A stretch of DNA of 5,366 nt from Hyphomicrobiales bacterium (GTDB lineage Bacteria > Pseudomonadota > Alphaproteobacteria > Rhizobiales > Beijerinckiaceae), in the NCBI GenBank assembly GCA_028290085.1, contig JAQGKN010000331.1, positions 1-5,366 on the forward strand, given 5' to 3'. Made by a program: the position numbers and the translations under genes. This document shows positions 1-5,366 of this stretch, piece after piece; positions within the stretch are counted from its first letter, which is position 1, and each line of letters opens with the position of its first letter. The notes beneath the pieces were generated by a model. It worked only from the letters and a program-made list of their open reading frames with translations, was not told the DNA's origin and searched no databases.

Positions 1-300
1 CCGGCCGCGCAATGCGGGCCGGGCCGACTGATCAGGCTCTCGACAGACGAGCAGTAGACTTGGGGGGGCGCTCGCCGCTTTGCTGGGGGATATTTCCGAC
101 TGCACGAGGCAAGACTGCTCGAGCCTCGATAACCAAGCATCGAGGGTCGACCTACGGGAGCAGACGATGTTTCCGATTTTGAAGGTCGGCAGCCCACCGG
201 TCGCGGCGCGGTGCTTTGCCTGTCGCGTCGTCCATCCCAGATAGGCGCCTATCTCCTCGTACCCGCTGAGGAGGTCCGATCGATCATTCTCATGCGCCAT
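1..300 (-). CDS. Excisionase/MerR-like helix-turn-helix DNA-binding protein, C-terminus beyond window
   Basis: Small DNA-binding protein, partial: 100 codons are open from ATG 300 to the left edge with no stop. Residues 13-61 look like a compact winged HTH of the HTH_17/excisionase/AlpA kind: a 'YEEIGAYLGWT' first helix, 'TRQAKHRAATGGLPTFKIG' turn, recognition helix and wing, then 'CSRRSTLDAWL', matching the common ending in which a charged R-R-S-T-L/I-D-x-W-L helix closes the domain. ATG 300 was chosen because AAAGGA (307-312) lies 6 nt upstream; in-frame ATGs at 315 and 333 are also possible. The residues after about 62 are low-complexity and rich in S, A and P, so the C-terminus is less convincing, and a run of seven G (62-68, plus strand) could hide a frameshift. 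Such proteins act as excisionases, phage-type regulators or orphan regulators; the target is unknown. It lies beyond the aap terminator, so it is probably a separate transcription unit. Confidence 0.7.
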   Translation of the reverse strand, partial: MAHENDRSDLLSGYEEIGAYLGWTTRQAKHRAATGGLPTFKIGNIVCSRRSTLDAWLSRLEQSCLVQSEISPSKAASAPPSLLLVCREPDQSARPALRGR

Positions 301-325
301 GATGTGTCCTTTCATGTTGCGGCCT

Positions 326-339
326 TGCGCCATGGCGCA
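326..339. promoter_or_regulatory. Perfect 14-bp palindrome upstream of the HTH gene (possible operator)
   Basis: TGCGCCATGGCGCA is a perfect 14-bp palindrome 25 bp upstream of ATG 300 of the HTH gene. Its left nine bases, TGCGCCATG, recur at 293-301 over the start codon, exactly 33 bp away (about three helical turns). This arrangement would suit autorepression by a small HTH protein, but that is inference. GC-rich palindromes also arise by chance, and the palindrome contains an alternative in-frame ATG (333). Confidence 0.3.
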
Positions 340-407
340 GCCGAGCGCGGTTGTTTGCCGATGTCCGCTACAAGCGAGATCAGAGACTTAGTTGTGCGTC
401 CCGCGCC

Positions 408-435
408 AAAAGAAAAACCCCGCCGGAGCGGGGTT
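408..435 (-). terminator. Rho-independent terminator of the aap operon
   Basis: On the minus strand an 8-bp perfect stem AACCCCGC/GCGGGGTT (428-435 with 416-423) closes a 4-nt loop (TCCG) and runs directly into TTTTTCTTTT (417 to 408). This is a textbook intrinsic terminator for leftward transcripts. In the plus direction the hairpin is followed by TTAAGTTAG, a poor U-tract, so it is mostly one-way. It lies about 250 nt past the aapP stop with the flp remnant antisense in between, and it separates the aap operon from the leftward HTH gene. Confidence 0.85.
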
Positions 436-451
436 AAGTTAGGGAAAGTCG

Positions 452-645
452 TTGCAGGAGAGTGATTTCTTACAACGATCTGTTAGATCCGTGTTTGATA
501 TGACGATACGTCTGGATCAACGGCTATCGAGTATGGCCTGGTCGCCGGGCTCATCGCGGTTGCGGTGATCGCGTCGCTCAACCGTATCGGGTTTAAACTC
601 TGGCTTGAATTCACCATTCTCGCTTGGTACCTCGACCCTTCTTGA
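452..645 (+). pseudogene. Frameshifted remnant of a Flp/Fap type IVb pilin
   Basis: The frame 499-645 reads YDDTSGSTAIEYGLVAG, continues with a hydrophobic stretch (LIAVAVIASLN, to 582), then RIGFKLWLEFT and a stop at 643-645. The G|STAIEY stretch (514-534) is the class IVb prepilin cleavage motif G-x4-E-Y, followed by the hydrophobic alpha-helix of Flp pilins, which build Tad/Flp adhesion pili. No start codon exists in this frame, because TGA lies at 496-498. The adjacent frame carries a plausible basic leader, SDFLQRSVRSVFD (461-499), with a possible TTG start at 452 preceded by AGGGA (441-445). A single frameshift near 499-503 would join them into a roughly 63-residue product, close to the usual 50-65 residues of Flp. 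The hydrophobic core and the 'IG-KL--EFT' tail are preserved, so the break looks recent, or is a sequencing error. It faces aapP convergently, and no other tad genes are in the window. Confidence 0.72.
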
Positions 646-685
646 GACATCCGCGCCTCACGGCCGCATATTCGCAGCGCCTGCT

Positions 686-1459
686 TCAGTGCAAAATCTG
701 GCTGAGAAACAGCCGTGTCCGCTCATGCTGCGGATTGGCAAAAAACTCCTCCGGGCGATTGGATTCGACGATCTGCCCCGCATCCATGAAAATCACGCGA
801 TCGGCCACCTGACGTGCGAAACCCATCTCATGGGTGACGCAGAGCATGGTCATGCCTTCCTGTGCGAGCGACACCATCGTGTCGAGCACTTCCTTGACCA
901 TTTCCGGATCGAGCGCGGACGTCGGCTCGTCGAACAACATGATCTTCGGGCTCATGCAAAGCGAGCGTGCAATGGCGACGCGCTGCTGCTGGCCGCCTGA
1001 GAGCTGGCCGGGAAACTTGTGCGCCTGCTCGGGGATCTTCACGCGCGTGAGATAGTGCATCGCCACCTCTTCCGCGTCCTTCTTGCGCATCTTCTTCACC
1101 CAGATCGGCGCGAGCGTGCAGTTTTCCATAATTGTGAGATGCGGAAACAGGTTGAAGTGCTGGAAGACCATGCCGACATCGCGGCGCACCTCGTCGATGC
1201 GCTTGAGGTCGTTGGTGAGCTCGATGCCGTCGACGACGATCTTGCCCTTCTGGTGCTCCTCCAGCCGGTTGATGCAGCGGATCATGGTCGATTTGCCGGA
1301 GCCTGACGGGCCGCATATCACCAGCTTCTCGCCGCGCCTGACGCTGAGATCGATGTCCTTCAACACATGGAACTGGCCGTACCATTTGTTCATGCCGACG
1401 ATTTCGACAGCGAGTTCGTTCTGAACCGGCGTGGGAGCGAGGGCGGCGGGAGCGTTCAT
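686..1459 (-). CDS. aapP: General L-amino-acid ABC transporter, ATP-binding protein AapP
   Basis: Cytoplasmic ATPase that powers amino-acid import with AapQ and AapM; 257 residues, the usual length for AapP/GlnQ-type proteins. All nucleotide-binding elements are intact: Walker [10 protein letters not shown] (50-58), Q-loop glutamine at 100 in [17 protein letters not shown] signature LSGGQQQR (153-160), Walker [13 protein letters not shown] (173-184) with catalytic Glu178, and switch His210 in VTHEMGFA. The N-terminal 16 residues are a variable leader rich in A and P. ATG 1459 is supported by AAGGGG (1468-1473) 8 nt upstream. It is the last gene of the operon, 19 nt after the aapM stop, with no terminator directly behind it. 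GlnQ or HisP homologues share these motifs; the operon context decides for AapP. Confidence 0.95.
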   Translation of the reverse strand: MNAPAALAPTPVQNELAVEIVGMNKWYGQFHVLKDIDLSVRRGEKLVICGPSGSGKSTMIRCINRLEEHQKGKIVVDGIELTNDLKRIDEVRRDVGMVFQHFNLFPHLTIMENCTLAPIWVKKMRKKDAEEVAMHYLTRVKIPEQAHKFPGQLSGGQQQRVAIARSLCMSPKIMLFDEPTSALDPEMVKEVLDTMVSLAQEGMTMLCVTHEMGFARQVADRVIFMDAGQIVESNRPEEFFANPQHERTRLFLSQILH

Positions 1460-1478
1460 TTCAAAGACCCCTTGAGAA

Positions 1479-2783
1479 CTAGTGGCGGCGGCCGGCCGAG
1501 AGCCGCCGTTCCATCATGAGCGAATAACGCGACATGCCGAAGCAGAAGACGAAGTAGAACAGAGCTGCGAAGGCATAGCCCGTCGCCGAAATCGTGGGGC
1601 CAGACCACGCAGGATCGACGCGCGCCGTATCGACCGTGCGCAGAAAATCGAACACGCCGACGATGGCGACCAGCGTCGTGTCCTTGAACAGACCGATGAA
1701 AATATTGACGATGCCGGGAATGACCAGCGTCAGCGCCTGCGGCAGCACGACGAGCCGCATCATCTTTCCGTAACCCAGCCCCAGCGCCATCGCGCCCTCG
1801 TACTGACCCTTTGAGATCGCCTGGAGCCCGCCGCGAATTTCCTCTGCCATATAGGCGGAGGCGAAGACGGCCACGCCGATCAGCGGACGCAACAGGCGGT
1901 CCGGCGTCAATTGTTCGGGCACGAACAGCGGCAGCATCGTGTTTGCCATGAAGAGCACAGTGATCAGTGGCACGCCGCGCACGAATTCAATGAAGACAAC
2001 GGAGAAGAGCCGAACGAAAGGCAGTCGCGACCGGCGCCCCAGTGCCAGCAGCACACCGGCGGGCAGCGACACCACGATGCCGATGGTAGCCACCAGCAGG
2101 CTGACGAAAATGCCACCCCAGAGATTGGTGTCGATGATGGACAAGCCCAGTGTCACTGAGCCGTGCAGCAGAGTGACGACAAAGATGGGATAGACCGCGA
2201 AGAACAGGAGCGACACGAGCCCCGTCGACAGTGCCGTGGCTTCGAGCAGCGCGGCGAGCCCAACGCCGATCGCAAAGATCGTGAGCTCGGTTGCAGGCTC
2301 ACGCATCACCGCGGCCGGGCCGGGAATGAGCAGGAACATCAGCAGCGGGACGCCCAGAAGGAAGGCGAGCAGTCCCGCCATCCCTTTCCGGCCTGCGGGC
2401 CAAAGCAAGCGAGCGGCGAGAACCGCGCCGATGATGAGCACCAGATCGACGCGCCAATGCGCCTCGGAGGGATAGGACCCATAGCGAAAGAAGTCGATCT
2501 TGCGCTCGATGAAGGCCCAGCAAGCGCCAGTACCCGGGGCGCGGCACGCACTGCCGTCGGGCGCTGACCAGACCGCATCGAGGAAGAAGAAGCGGAAGAG
2601 ATCCGGGATCACCCAGACGAGCAGCAGGATGAAAAGCAGCGATAGAATACCCGACAGCCAGCCGGACCGCAGGCGCGTGCGCACCCATGCCACGGGACCG
2701 CTCGTGGTGATCGGCGCGGGCTGCGCCAGCGCGGCCTCGCCTCGGAGGTAGGCAGGATGGAAGGAGACTGTTTCGTCGGTCAT
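1479..2783 (-). CDS. aapM: General L-amino-acid ABC transporter, permease AapM (long form)
   Basis: Inner-membrane permease pairing with AapQ. The C-terminal half (about 218-434) is the conserved binding-protein-dependent transport domain, with the EAA loop at 314-351 ([22 protein letters not shown]) that contacts AapP, and it ends with the family-typical [15 protein letters not shown]. The N-terminal part has TM1 (about 43-66) and a periplasmic segment with two Cys (80, 88) before ACWAFIERK. At 434 residues it is about 50 longer than the roughly 384 I recall for Rhizobium AapM. The excess falls at about 156-208 and is hydrophobic, enough for one or two extra membrane spans, between the 'RKG' segment and the conserved 'ETALWGG'-like site (here DTNLWGG). 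ATG 2783 overlaps the aapQ stop by one base (TGATG); GGAG (2789-2792) lies 5 nt upstream, so translation is probably coupled to aapQ. Confidence 0.94.
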   Translation of the reverse strand: MTDETVSFHPAYLRGEAALAQPAPITTSGPVAWVRTRLRSGWLSGILSLLFILLLVWVIPDLFRFFFLDAVWSAPDGSACRAPGTGACWAFIERKIDFFRYGSYPSEAHWRVDLVLIIGAVLAARLLWPAGRKGMAGLLAFLLGVPLLMFLLIPGPAAVMREPATELTIFAIGVGLAALLEATALSTGLVSLLFFAVYPIFVVTLLHGSVTLGLSIIDTNLWGGIFVSLLVATIGIVVSLPAGVLLALGRRSRLPFVRLFSVVFIEFVRGVPLITVLFMANTMLPLFVPEQLTPDRLLRPLIGVAVFASAYMAEEIRGGLQAISKGQYEGAMALGLGYGKMMRLVVLPQALTLVIPGIVNIFIGLFKDTTLVAIVGVFDFLRTVDTARVDPAWSGPTISATGYAFAALFYFVFCFGMSRYSLMMERRLSAGRRH

Positions 2784-3967
2784 CAGCGCTCCACCAGAGC
2801 CTTCCGCCTGTTGTAAATGTTCATGAAGAACGACGTCACGAGGGAGATCACCAGATAGACCGCCATGGTGATGGCAATGACCTGCACGGCCGCGCCCGTC
2901 TGGTTGAGCACCGTGCCCGCGAAGACCTGAACGAGATCGGGATAGCCGATGAAGACGGCGAGCGAGGAATTCTTGATGAGGTTCAGATATTGGTTGGTCA
3001 GTGGCGGGATGATGACACGCATCGCCTGGGGAATGACGACCAGTTTCAGCGTCTGTCCGTGCGTCAGCCCGAGCGCGTAAGCTGCCTCGGTCTGCCCCTT
3101 GGACACCGACAGAATGCCCGCGCGCACGATCTCCGCAATGAAGGCAGCCGTATAGAGCACCAGCCCCAGCAACAGCGCCACGAATTCGGGCAGAACACGC
3201 ACGCCGCCGGCGAAATTGAACCCGCGTAAAACGGGGATTTCGAAGCCCAGCGGACGCCCCATGGCGAAAAACACGATCAGCGGCAGGCCGACGATCAGGA
3301 GCAGCGAGACAAGCCCTACCGGCAGGATTTGCCCGGTGTCAGCCTGTCTCTTGCGCGCAACGGCGCGAAACACCAGGGCCAGTCCGCAACCGATGACCAG
3401 CGACCACATCACCCAGTCGGCGCCCGGCCCCCATTGCGGATCGGGCAAAATCAGGCCGCGATTGTTGACGAAAATGCCGGCGCCCAGCGATATCGAGTCA
3501 CGCGGATTGGGCAGCGGCTTCAGCACCGCATTGTACCAGAACAGCAATTGCAGCAGCAGCGGTGTGTTGCGCAGGATCTCGACATAGAAGGTCGCGAGTT
3601 TGGCGACGACGAAATTCGGCGACAGGCGCGCGATGCCGACAGCAAAGCCGACGAAGGTCGTCAGCACGACGCCGATGGCGCCTACCAGCAAAGTGTTGAG
3701 CAGGCCGACCCAGAAGGCCTTGCCGTAAGTCGAGACCGCCGAATAGTCGATCAGAGTCTGGTTGACGTCGAAGCCCGAGACGCGGTTCCAGAAGGAAAAG
3801 TCCGTTGGAATGCCGCGCGCACGCATGTTCATGCTGGCATTGACGACGGCCTCGTAGACGAGAAAGCCCAGAACCAGCAGAAGTGCGGCCTGATAGACGA
3901 AGGCGCGCACGCGCGGATCGTAGAGAGGCGATATGGATGGCTTCGCACTCGCCTGTGCATCGGTCAT
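2783..3967 (-). CDS. aapQ: General L-amino-acid ABC transporter, permease AapQ
   Basis: Inner-membrane permease, 394 residues from ATG 3967, near the roughly 400 typical of AapQ. It begins with a short cytoplasmic tail, then YDPRVRAFVYQ leading into TM1 (about 23-42). LLNTLLVGAIGVVLTT (89-104) opens the transport domain and LRNTPLLLQLLFWYNAVL (132-149) is characteristic of PAAT permeases. A family-typical insert with two further spans (about 184-234) separates these from the EAA loop (279-315, QTEAAYALGLTHGQTLKLVVIPQA), which docks on AapP. The C-terminus IYNRRKALVER is cytoplasmic. ATG 3967 has a G-rich site (GGGGG, 3975-3979) 7 nt upstream and gives an N-terminus MTDAQ like known AapQ proteins. 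In-frame ATG 3994 and GTG 4012 would add an arginine-rich leader and look less likely. It follows aapJ after 95 nt that contain a strong hairpin, and overlaps aapM by one base. Confidence 0.95.
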   Translation of the reverse strand: MTDAQASAKPSISPLYDPRVRAFVYQAALLLVLGFLVYEAVVNASMNMRARGIPTDFSFWNRVSGFDVNQTLIDYSAVSTYGKAFWVGLLNTLLVGAIGVVLTTFVGFAVGIARLSPNFVVAKLATFYVEILRNTPLLLQLLFWYNAVLKPLPNPRDSISLGAGIFVNNRGLILPDPQWGPGADWVMWSLVIGCGLALVFRAVARKRQADTGQILPVGLVSLLLIVGLPLIVFFAMGRPLGFEIPVLRGFNFAGGVRVLPEFVALLLGLVLYTAAFIAEIVRAGILSVSKGQTEAAYALGLTHGQTLKLVVIPQAMRVIIPPLTNQYLNLIKNSSLAVFIGYPDLVQVFAGTVLNQTGAAVQVIAITMAVYLVISLVTSFFMNIYNRRKALVER

Positions 3968-4031
3968 GGAAATGCCCCCGCGGCGCCGCCGCATTCCAGT
4001 CCACTTACGCACGTTTCATGCCGGATGATGC

Positions 4032-4053
4032 CGGCGGGGCGCGAACCCCGCCG
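4032..4053 (-). promoter_or_regulatory. Intercistronic hairpin between aapJ and aapQ
   Basis: In the operon mRNA an 8-bp all-GC stem CGGCGGGG/CCCCGCCG with a 6-nt loop (TTCGCG) starts 9 nt after the aapJ stop. It is followed by ATCATCC, not a U-run, so it is not a good intrinsic terminator. Such hairpins after binding-protein genes usually protect the upstream cistron from 3' exonucleases and give excess binding protein over permease; a partial terminator role is also possible. An overlapping weaker stem, GCCGG/CCGGC at about 4020-4035, could compete with it. Confidence 0.65.
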
Positions 4054-4062
4054 CTCCGAATG

Positions 4063-5091
4063 TCAGCGCACGGGCGGTGCGTATTGAATGCCGCCCTTGG
4101 ACCAGAGGTTGTTGAGGCCCCGCTTGATCTTGAGCGACGAATTGGCGCCCACATTGCGGTCGAACACCTCGCCGTAATTTCCGACGGCTTTGACGATCTG
4201 GTAGGCCCAGGCCTTCGAGAGGCCGAGGCCCTTGCCGAAATCACCCTCGACGCCGAGGAAGCGCTTCACTTCCGGATTGGTGGATTTCAGCTGTTCGTCG
4301 ACATTGGCCTTGGTCACGCCGAGTTCCTCGGCATTGATCATGGCGAAGTGGGTCCACCGCACCAGATTAAACCATTGGTCGTCGCCCTGGCGAACGGCCG
4401 GCCCGAGCGGCTCCTTCGAGATGATCTCCGGCAGCACGACGTGCTCGTCCGGATTGACCAGCTTGAGGCGCGAAGCATAAAGGCCCGAGGCGTCGGTCGT
4501 GTAGGCATCGCAGCGGCCGGAATCATAGGCTTTCACGGCCTCGTTGATATCGGCGAAGGCGACCCCTTCGTATTTCATCGAATTGGTGCGGAAAAAGTCC
4601 GCCATATTCAGCTCGGTGGTCGTGCCCTGCTGCACGCAGATGGAGGCGCCAGACAGTTCGAGCGCGGACGCGATGTTGAGCTTCTTGCGCACCATGAAGC
4701 CCTGGCCGTCGTAATAATTCACGCCCGCCCAGAGAAGGCCGAGTTCCGCCTCGCGCGATTGCGTCCAGGTGCCGTTGCGCGAGAGGACGTCGATCTCGCC
4801 GGATTGGAGCGCAGTGAAGCGATCCTTGGCCGAGAGAGGGATGAACTTCACCTTTGACGGATCTCCAAAGATCGCAGCAGCGACTCCGCGGCAGAGATCG
4901 ACGTCGAGCCCCGTCCAGTTACCCTTGTCGTCGGGGAGACCGAAACCAGCGAGGCCGGTATTCGTGCCGCAGGTCAGGAAGCCCTTCTGCTTGACCTGTT
5001 CGAGCGTCTTGGACCCCGATTGGGCGAGAGCCGGGAATGCAAGGGCTCCCAGAGCCGCCGTGGCCACGAGTGTGGCAACAAAACGTTTCAT
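4063..5091 (-). CDS. aapJ: General L-amino-acid ABC transporter, periplasmic binding protein AapJ
   Basis: Periplasmic solute-binding protein that delivers L-amino acids to AapQM; 342 residues, matching the roughly 341 of known AapJ. ATG 5091 opens a clean Sec signal peptide (K2, R3, hydrophobic core about 4-19) with cleavage after ALA (21-23). GGAG (5101-5104) lies 9 nt upstream. An in-frame ATG at 5187 would add 32 charged residues before the signal peptide and is rejected. The bacterial family 3 binding-protein signature is at GLDVDLCRGVAAAI (61-74), preceded by CGTNTGLAGFG (41-51). LSAKDRFTALQSGEIDVLSRN (86-106) includes the arginine (91) that in this family contacts the ligand carboxylate. 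CVQQGTTTELN (152-162) and SKEPLGPAVRQGDDQW (225-240) are AapJ/BztA-type blocks, and the end GGIQYAPPVR is typical. First gene of the operon, divergent from the metC-like gene. Confidence 0.96.
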   Translation of the reverse strand: MKRFVATLVATAALGALAFPALAQSGSKTLEQVKQKGFLTCGTNTGLAGFGLPDDKGNWTGLDVDLCRGVAAAIFGDPSKVKFIPLSAKDRFTALQSGEIDVLSRNGTWTQSREAELGLLWAGVNYYDGQGFMVRKKLNIASALELSGASICVQQGTTTELNMADFFRTNSMKYEGVAFADINEAVKAYDSGRCDAYTTDASGLYASRLKLVNPDEHVVLPEIISKEPLGPAVRQGDDQWFNLVRWTHFAMINAEELGVTKANVDEQLKSTNPEVKRFLGVEGDFGKGLGLSKAWAYQIVKAVGNYGEVFDRNVGANSSLKIKRGLNNLWSKGGIQYAPPVR

Positions 5092-5198
5092 CCGGTTCAA
5101 CTCCAAATCTGGCTTGCGCCCGAAAAATATGTCAGTCACTCGATCCTGGCCGGACCAGCTGACCCTGTTGAATTCAGCATCGGCCATAAAGGCAACGT

Positions 5199-5227
5199 AT
5201 CACAAGCGACTTTCATACCACGGTCAA
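5199..5227 (-). promoter_or_regulatory. Candidate sigma-70 promoter for the aap operon
   Basis: On the minus strand TTGACC (5227-5222) is followed after exactly 17 nt by TGTGAT (5204-5199), a five-of-six -35 and a four-of-six -10 match. It would start transcription near 5192 and leave a leader of about 100 nt before aapJ. CTTGACC also fits the alphaproteobacterial -35 preference (CTTGAC). An imperfect inverted repeat (5197-5218) overlaps the -10 and spacer. I found no sigma-54 GG/GC promoter here. Confidence 0.45.
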
Positions 5228-5238
5228 GAGAGGGCACG

Positions 5239-5254
5239 GCCCCTCCACAGGGGC
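5239..5254 (+). promoter_or_regulatory. Hairpin sequestering the metC ribosome-binding site
   Basis: GCCCCT (5239-5244), a 4-nt loop CCAC, and AGGGGC (5249-5254) form a perfect 6-bp stem ending 4 nt before the start codon. AGGGG (5249-5253) is also the only Shine-Dalgarno sequence, 5 nt from ATG 5259. In the folded mRNA the ribosome site would be paired, suggesting lowered or regulated initiation. No known riboswitch consensus was recognised around it. Confidence 0.45.
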
Positions 5255-5258
5255 AACA

Positions 5259-5366
5259 ATGGCCAAACTGAGCGACGAAACACGCAAGGCCTTGAGAACA
5301 CGCACGAGGCTGGTCACAGCTGGACGTGAGCCAGCTGAACAATTCGGCTGCGTCAATACGCCGATT
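5259..5366 (+). CDS. metC: Cystathionine beta-lyase, N-terminal fragment (runs off right edge)
   Basis: Only the first 36 codons are present. After MAKLSDETRKALR the sequence TRLVTAGREPAEQFGCVNTPI matches the N-terminus of alphaproteobacterial cystathionine beta-lyases (T-R-L-V-x-A-G-R-x-P-x-x-x-x-G-x-V-N-T-P-I), where the GR and NTP residues belong to the segment that helps build the neighbouring subunit's PLP site. The enzyme cleaves cystathionine to homocysteine, pyruvate and ammonia in methionine synthesis (cytoplasmic, PLP-dependent). The catalytic lysine is outside the window, so another Cys/Met-metabolism PLP enzyme, such as cystathionine gamma-synthase, cannot be fully excluded. ATG 5259 is supported by AGGGG 5 nt upstream, which is itself in a hairpin. 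It is divergent from aapJ across 167 bp, an arrangement known in rhizobia. Confidence 0.8.
   Translation, partial: MAKLSDETRKALRTRTRLVTAGREPAEQFGCVNTPI

Noticed and set aside
124..145. 7-bp inverted repeat CCTCGAT/ATCGAGG with 8-nt spacer
   Set aside because: It lies inside the HTH coding region, is short, and is likely chance in GC-rich DNA.
211..465. 84-codon plus-strand open frame
   Set aside because: It is antisense to the HTH gene, runs through the terminator hairpin, and has no recognisable domain; the minus-strand reading has a clear HTH motif and a ribosome-binding site.
3968..4012. GTG 4012 or ATG 3994 as AapQ start
   Set aside because: Both add an arginine-rich leader unlike known AapQ N-termini; ATG 3967 has a G-rich site 7 nt upstream. 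Not fully excluded.
4032..4053. Intrinsic terminator after aapJ
   Set aside because: The stem is strong, but the bases following it on the transcript are ATCATCC with no U-tract.
3883..4857. 324-codon plus-strand open frame (and similar long plus frames across the aap genes)
   Set aside because: These are antisense to aapJ, aapQ, aapM and aapP, whose motifs are unambiguous; long opposite-strand frames are expected in GC-rich genes.
5092..5187. Longer start for AapJ at ATG 5187
   Set aside because: It would place 32 charged residues before a normal signal peptide and has no better ribosome-binding site; ATG 5091 has GGAG at a good distance.
5100..5258. SAM-II riboswitch before metC
   Set aside because: SAM-II is known upstream of alphaproteobacterial Met genes, but its conserved core and the pseudoknot segment next to the start codon were not recognisable here.
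5092..5258. Sigma-54/NtrC promoter for aap
   Set aside because: Nitrogen control of aap is known in rhizobia, but no GG-N10-GC element of acceptable quality was found in the intergenic region.

Overview
The window is dominated by one complete minus-strand operon, aapJ-aapQ-aapM-aapP (5091 down to 686). It encodes a polar/general L-amino-acid ABC transporter of the PAAT family: a periplasmic binding protein, two permeases and an ATPase. Gene order, near-family protein lengths and conserved motifs agree. High GC, the divergent metC-like gene directly upstream of aapJ, a Flp-pilin remnant and an excisionase-like HTH protein all point to an alphaproteobacterium, probably Hyphomicrobiales (rhizobia and relatives). 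I cannot name the genus from the sequence.

Layout from left to right. Positions 1-300 (minus) hold the 5' part of a small MerR/excisionase-like helix-turn-helix gene that runs off the left edge; a perfect 14-bp palindrome lies just upstream of its start. Positions 408-435 hold a strong rho-independent terminator oriented to stop minus-strand transcripts arriving from the aap operon. Positions 452-645 (plus) hold a frameshifted remnant of a Flp/Fap type IVb pilin gene that is easy to miss because its reading frame is broken. Positions 686-4062 hold aapP, aapM and aapQ, followed by a strong intercistronic hairpin (4032-4053) and then aapJ (4063-5091). The 167-bp divergent intergenic region (5092-5258) carries a plausible sigma-70 promoter for aap and, on the other strand, a short hairpin that would bury the metC ribosome-binding site. 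From 5259 to the right edge (plus) is the first 36 codons of a cystathionine beta-lyase gene.

How it works together: AapJ captures L-amino acids in the periplasm, AapQ and AapM form the membrane channel, and AapP hydrolyses ATP. The hairpin directly after aapJ is the usual arrangement for making more binding protein than membrane components. aapQ and aapM are translationally coupled (TGATG) and aapP follows 19 nt later with its own strong Shine-Dalgarno sequence. The metC-like neighbour links the locus to sulfur amino-acid metabolism only by position.

I do not see an undescribed biological system here; the core is a well-known transporter. The parts worth a second look are the Flp-pilin remnant, the roughly 50-residue hydrophobic expansion in AapM, the RBS-sequestering hairpin before metC, and the palindrome beside the HTH gene. 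No tRNA, rRNA, CRISPR array or insertion sequence was found.
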